A stretch of DNA of 15,342 bases. It comes from JBIIUJ01 sp044340025. Its GTDB lineage: Bacteria > Pseudomonadota > Alphaproteobacteria > Caulobacterales > Aquidulcibacteraceae. The position numbers and the translations under genes are program-made. Below the pieces are notes generated by a model, which had not been told where the DNA came from, did not search any database, and saw only the letters and a list, made by a program, of their open reading frames with translations. This document shows, piece by piece, positions 12,286 to 15,342 of this stretch (within the stretch, counting starts at the first letter, position 1; the number at the start of each line of letters is the position of its first letter). The DNA is taken from the NCBI GenBank assembly GCA_044340025.1, contig JBIIUJ010000054.1:1-15342 (forward strand). The letters run 5' to 3'.

Positions 12286-13226
12286 GCATCACCCCGCCTG
12301 CGCCCGATCCCGCCCTGCCCCGCCTGGCCGTCGGCGTCATGGGGGCGGGCGTGTTTGGCCGCTATCATGCCGGCAAGGTCGCGGGATCGCCGCGCGCCCG
12401 GCTTGCGGGAGTGTTTGATCCAGACCGGGCGCGGGCCGAGGCGCTTGCCGCTCAGCATGGCTGCGGAGCCTTTGACGACGCGGACGCGCTGATTGCGGCA
12501 TGCGAGGCGGTCACCATCGCTGCGCCTGCCGCCGCGCACGCCAATCTGGCGCAGGCCGCGCTCGAGGCCGATCGCTCGGTCTATGTCGAAAAGCCGCTGG
12601 CGACGACGCTGGCCGACGGGCGCTCGCTCGTGGCGCTGGCAGAGGCGCGCAACCGGGTGCTCCAGGTTGGCCATCAGGAGCGCTTCGTCTTCGAGGCCAT
12701 GGGCCTGCTGGCGCCCGGGCGCGCTGCGATCCGCACGCTGGAAAGCTGGCGCGAGGGCACGCCGTCGGATCGCGGGCTGGATGTTTCGGTCACGCTGGAT
12801 CTGATGATCCACGACCTCGATCTGGTGCGCCGGCTGATCCGGGCCCCGCTCGTGCGGCTGGACGCGCAGGCGCTGGAGGGCGATCCCAACCGCCCCGACG
12901 CCGTGGAGGCCTTCCTGCACTTCGAGGATGGCGCGGAGGTGACGCTCACCGCCTCGCGGGTCGCCTCCGAGCGCCGCCGCGGCATGCGCCTGACGACAGA
13001 GCAGGGCGAGGCCGGGATCGACTTCCTTGCCCGCACGATCGAAGGCGCGGCGGCCGGCGGCCTGGTCGCCGATGTCTCCGCCATCGTGCCCGACAGCCTA
13101 GGCCTGGCGATCGAGAGCTTCTTTGCCGCCGTGCGCGGAGAGGCCCCCTGCCCCGTGCCAGGGGTTCAGGCGCTGGAGGCGCTGGACCTTGCGCTTGCGA
13201 TCGACGCCGCCTGCGCGCGAGACTGA
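12282..13226 (+). CDS. Gfo/Idh/MocA family NAD(P)-dependent oxidoreductase
   Basis: The 314-residue protein has the Rossmann motif GAGVFG (21-26), the strand-ending TIAAPAAAH, the lysine motif EKP at 103-105 (YVEKPLA) and the catalytic-type DxxxH as D173-LMI-H177. These make it a sugar or cyclitol dehydrogenase of the Gfo/Idh/MocA family. LQVGHQERF (127-135) together with DLMIHD recalls the subgroup that includes UDP-GlcNAc 3-dehydrogenases (GnnA) of lipid A diaminosugar synthesis, but no lpx or gnnB gene is near, so the substrate is left open. Its ATG overlaps the trpF stop by four bases and has GGGGCAGG just upstream. Confidence 0.85.
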   Translation: MSITPPAPDPALPRLAVGVMGAGVFGRYHAGKVAGSPRARLAGVFDPDRARAEALAAQHGCGAFDDADALIAACEAVTIAAPAAAHANLAQAALEADRSVYVEKPLATTLADGRSLVALAEARNRVLQVGHQERFVFEAMGLLAPGRAAIRTLESWREGTPSDRGLDVSVTLDLMIHDLDLVRRLIRAPLVRLDAQALEGDPNRPDAVEAFLHFEDGAEVTLTASRVASERRRGMRLTTEQGEAGIDFLARTIEGAAAGGLVADVSAIVPDSLGLAIESFFAAVRGEAPCPVPGVQALEALDLALAIDAACARD

Positions 13227-13249
13227 ACACGACTTCCCAGGATGCCCCA

Positions 13250-14362
13250 ATGACAAACGCAGACGCCCTCTTCAAGCCCATCACCATTCGCGGCCTGACG
13301 ATCCCCAACCGGATCGTGATGGCCCCGATGACCCGCAGCTTCTCGCCCGGCGGCGTGCCGGGCGGCGATGTCGCAGCCTATTATGCGCGGCGCGCGGCCG
13401 CCGACGTGGGGCTGATCATTTCCGAAGGCACAGTCGTGGCGCGCGGGGGCGCATCGAACGACCCCAACATCCCCAGATTTCACGGCGAGGATGCGCTCTC
13501 CGGCTGGAAAGCGGTAATCGACCGCGTGCATGATGTGGGCGGCCTGATGGCGCCGCAGATCTGGCACCAGGGCATGGTGCGCAAGCCGGGCACCGGCCAT
13601 TATCCAGACGCTCCCTCCGATAGCCCCTCGGGCGTCACCCATGCCGGCAAGAAGGTCGCCGAGGCGCCCACCGAGGAGGAAGTCTGGGATCTCGTGCGCG
13701 CCTATGCCGTGGCGGCGGGTGAGGCCGCGCGCATGGGTTTTGACGCTGTGGAGGTGCATGGCGCCCATGGCTATCTGATCGACCAGTTCTTCTGGGACGC
13801 GATGAACCTGCGTCAGGACCGCTATGGCGGGGCGCTGCCCGAGCGCGCGACGTTCGCCGCCGAGATCCTGAAGGAATGCCGCAAGGAAATGGGCGCGGAT
13901 GGGCCCCTGATCCTGCGGTTCTCGCAGTGGAAGCAGCAGGACTACGCCGCCCGCCTCGCCCCCACGCCGCAGGCGCTGGAGGCGTTCCTGCGTCCGTTCG
14001 TGGATGCCGGCGTCGATGTGCTCCACGCCTCCCAGCGCCGGTTCTGGGAACCGGAATTCCCCGAGGTGGATGGGCCGGAAGGCCTGAATCTGGCGGGCTG
14101 GGTGAAAAGGCTGACCGGTCTGCCGGTGATCACGGTGGGCTCGGTCGGCCTGTCGAGCGACTTCCTGGGCGCGTTCCGGGGGGAAAGCTCATCGGCGGCG
14201 CGGCTCGATAGCCTGATCGAGCGGCTGGAGCGTGGGGAGTTCGATCTTGTCGCCGTCGGCCGGGCGCTGCTGCAGGACCCCGACTGGGCGAGCAAAGTGC
14301 GCGATGGCCGTCTGGACGAGCTGCGCGACTATGACGCCGCAGCGCTGGCTACGCTGTACTGA
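13250..14362 (+). CDS. Old Yellow Enzyme-type NADH:flavin oxidoreductase
   Basis: The 370-residue FMN barrel enzyme belongs to the NADH:flavin oxidoreductase/Old Yellow Enzyme family, which reduces activated C=C bonds of enones and similar compounds. MAPMTRSF (24-31) and the SEG strand (58-60) are in the FMN site. QIWHQG (103-108) is the usual FMN-binding segment. His170 and His173 in VHGAHGYLIDQF are the substrate-binding pair, with Tyr175 next to them, then NLRQDRYGG and LRFSQ. VGSVGL and VAVGRALLQDPDW hold the FMN phosphate. The physiological substrate is unknown. CAGGA lies about 7 nt before the ATG. The gap to the previous gene is 23 bp, so it may share a transcript with trpF. Confidence 0.92.
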   Translation: MTNADALFKPITIRGLTIPNRIVMAPMTRSFSPGGVPGGDVAAYYARRAAADVGLIISEGTVVARGGASNDPNIPRFHGEDALSGWKAVIDRVHDVGGLMAPQIWHQGMVRKPGTGHYPDAPSDSPSGVTHAGKKVAEAPTEEEVWDLVRAYAVAAGEAARMGFDAVEVHGAHGYLIDQFFWDAMNLRQDRYGGALPERATFAAEILKECRKEMGADGPLILRFSQWKQQDYAARLAPTPQALEAFLRPFVDAGVDVLHASQRRFWEPEFPEVDGPEGLNLAGWVKRLTGLPVITVGSVGLSSDFLGAFRGESSSAARLDSLIERLERGEFDLVAVGRALLQDPDWASKVRDGRLDELRDYDAAALATLY

Positions 14363-14379
14363 AGTCCGCGCATCGCTCT

Positions 14380-14394
14380 TGATAATCACTCGCA
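14380..14394 (+). promoter_or_regulatory. Fur-like motif over a possible -35 upstream of the DUF2061 gene
   Basis: TGATAATCACTCGCA has a perfect TGATAAT left arm and resembles Fur-box half-sites of the TGATAAT-N-ATTATCA type; the right arm is degenerate (four of seven arm pairs are symmetrical). It overlaps TTGATA (14379-14384), which with TATCTC (14401-14406) and a 16-bp spacer could form a promoter. Confidence 0.35.
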
Positions 14395-14436
14395 AGACCC
14401 TATCTCAGGCGGCGGGTGATTCAGGGAGCGCCAAGG

Positions 14437-14649
14437 ATGCGCCTGGTGGCGAAAACCTCCACATACGGAGTGATGCATTTCGTTGTCGCAGTCAGCGTGG
14501 CGTTCGCGCTCACGCGTGACTGGCGCATCGCGCTGGCGATCGGTCTGCTGGAGCCGGCTGTGCAAACCGTGGCTTATGCGGCGCATGAGCGGCTCTGGGA
14601 AAAGCTCTGGCCAGCCCGGCCAGCGCACACACCGCAACAGGCGGAATAG
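14437..14649 (+). CDS. DUF2061 small membrane protein
   Basis: The 70-residue protein has two hydrophobic helices (about 11-26 and 31-48) and the family ending HERLWEKLW (50-58), as in DUF2061 predicted membrane proteins of unknown role. The N-terminal RLVAKTSTYGVMHF also fits this family. The ATG at 14437 has GGGAG (14424-14428) 8 nt upstream, better than the in-frame GTG at 14416. A Fur-like motif lies 43 bp upstream, so iron control is a possibility. Confidence 0.8.
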   Translation: MRLVAKTSTYGVMHFVVAVSVAFALTRDWRIALAIGLLEPAVQTVAYAAHERLWEKLWPARPAHTPQQAE

Positions 14650-14657
14650 GGGCGGCT

Positions 14658-14686
14658 TTGCGTTTGCGCGGCGCCGGGCCTACATC
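14658..14686 (+). promoter_or_regulatory. Candidate promoter of the DsbD-like gene (leaderless type)
   Basis: TTGCGT (14658-14663), a 17-bp spacer, and TACATC (14681-14686) precede the ATG by 7 nt. The -10 match is only three of six. No Shine-Dalgarno is visible before GGCCATG. Confidence 0.27.
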
Positions 14687-14693
14687 CCCGGCC

Positions 14694-15342
14694 ATGATCC
14701 AGCGCGCGCTCCTTGCTCTCCTGTTCGCCCTGTCCGCCGGCGCTGCCTTGGCGCAGGCGACCGTTCCGGTTGTCAAGACAGAGAATGTGGAGGCCCGCCT
14801 TGTGGCCGATGTGGAGGCTGCCGCACCCGGTTCGGTGATCCATGTCGCGCTGGTGCAGACGATCCGGTCTGGCTGGCACACCTACTGGCGCAATCCGGGC
14901 GACAGCGGCGAGGCCACCGGCATCAGCTGGACCCTGCCGCAGGGCTGGAGCGCTGACGCGATCATCTGGCCGAGGCCGGAAATCTTCCGCCTCGGGCCGC
15001 TGGCCAATTATGGCTTCAAGGACACCGTGATCCTGGCGTCCGCGCTGACGGTGCCGGCAGACGCCGCGCCCGGCACGATCGCGCGGGTGGAAGCGGCCGC
15101 GACCTGGCTGGTCTGCGAGGAAATCTGCATCCCTGAGGAAGGCACGCTTTCGCTGGCCCTGCCCGTCGCCGCCCAGAGCCGGCCGGATTGGGACTGGGGC
15201 GCGCGCATCGCCCAGACCATCGCCACCGCCCCGCGACCCATCAGCGCCGAGGCCCGCTTCACCCCCACCGTCGGGGCGCCGACGCTGTCCGTTGCAGGGC
15301 CTGCCCTCGGCGGTGCGAAGGCCGCCCACTTCTTCCCCTATA
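14694..15342 (+). CDS. DsbD/ScsB-type thiol:disulfide interchange protein, N-terminal part (cut by window end)
   Basis: The first 216 residues are present; the gene runs off the right edge. Residues 1-20 are a signal peptide ending ALA before QAT. The rest is the periplasmic N-terminal domain of the DsbD family: IRSGWHTYWRNPGDSGEATG (56-75), IIWPRPEIFRLGPLANYGF and, at 139-150, LVCEEICIPEEG with Cys141 and Cys145, the redox pair in CxxxC spacing. This wording is typical of ScsB-like alphaproteobacterial members, which carry electrons from cytoplasmic thioredoxin through a membrane domain to periplasmic partners. The membrane and C-terminal thioredoxin domains would lie beyond the window. The start ATG is 44 bp after the DUF2061 stop and has no Shine-Dalgarno. 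Confidence 0.87.
   Translation, partial: MIQRALLALLFALSAGAALAQATVPVVKTENVEARLVADVEAAAPGSVIHVALVQTIRSGWHTYWRNPGDSGEATGISWTLPQGWSADAIIWPRPEIFRLGPLANYGFKDTVILASALTVPADAAPGTIARVEAAATWLVCEEICIPEEGTLSLALPVAAQSRPDWDWGARIAQTIATAPRPISAEARFTPTVGAPTLSVAGPALGGAKAAHFFPY

Noticed and set aside
12500..14362. 620-codon plus-strand frame suggesting a fusion ahead of the flavin oxidoreductase
   Set aside because: The upstream part is simply another frame of the Gfo/Idh gene without a stop. The flavoenzyme begins normally at 13250 with a ribosome binding site.
1..15342. Mobile elements, CRISPR arrays, toxin-antitoxin pairs, rRNA or tRNA
   Set aside because: No transposase or integrase motifs, no evenly spaced direct repeats, no small paired toxin genes and no RNA gene signatures were seen. 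Codon use is even across the window.

Overview
The window is GC-rich DNA (third codon positions almost all G or C) with tightly packed genes. It looks like chromosome of an alphaproteobacterium. The best taxonomic clues are an hdaA gene next to ppk1 and ppx, a single-copy-type nrdA behind an NrdR box and a CtrA-like motif, and a mix of Shine-Dalgarno and apparently leaderless start sites. These features resemble the Caulobacterales/Maricaulales-Hyphomonadaceae side of the class; the family is an inference. I see no phage, transposon, CRISPR array, rRNA or tRNA. Most genes are core metabolism or housekeeping, so I do not claim a large new system. The most interesting parts are regulatory sites and two small proteins that look like detached domains.

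Layout. Positions 1-1164 hold the tail of an unknown gene, a periplasmic class I cytochrome c and a tenA thiaminase II, the last two overlapping by ATGA. A convergent bdhA (3-hydroxybutyrate dehydrogenase) follows on the minus strand (1174-1950). Divergent from it is pyrF, an OMP decarboxylase of the long type (2041-2925). pyrF shares its stop tetranucleotide CTAG with a convergent minus-strand gene for a 120-residue membrane-anchored cysteine-containing protein (2922-3284). That gene is divergent, across only 48 bp, from a Tat-exported beta-lactamase-fold serine hydrolase (3333-4547).

A 287-bp control region (4548-4834) precedes nrdA (4835-6700), the class I ribonucleotide reductase large subunit. 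It holds a strong NrdR box over a TTGACG promoter, a CtrA-like TTAG-N7-TTAAC site, a weak DnaA-box-like nonamer and a hairpin in the presumed leader. nrdB is not adjacent. A 13-bp stem-loop closes nrdA.

The next run (6791-11552) is a small secreted protein, hdaA (inactivator of DnaA), ppk1 and ppx (polyphosphate synthesis and breakdown). It pairs replication control with polyphosphate turnover. Then come trpF, a Gfo/Idh/MocA oxidoreductase coupled to it by ATGA, and an Old Yellow Enzyme-type flavin oxidoreductase (11599-14362). The window ends with a DUF2061 membrane protein behind a Fur-like motif and the start of a DsbD/ScsB-type thiol:disulfide protein cut by the window edge.
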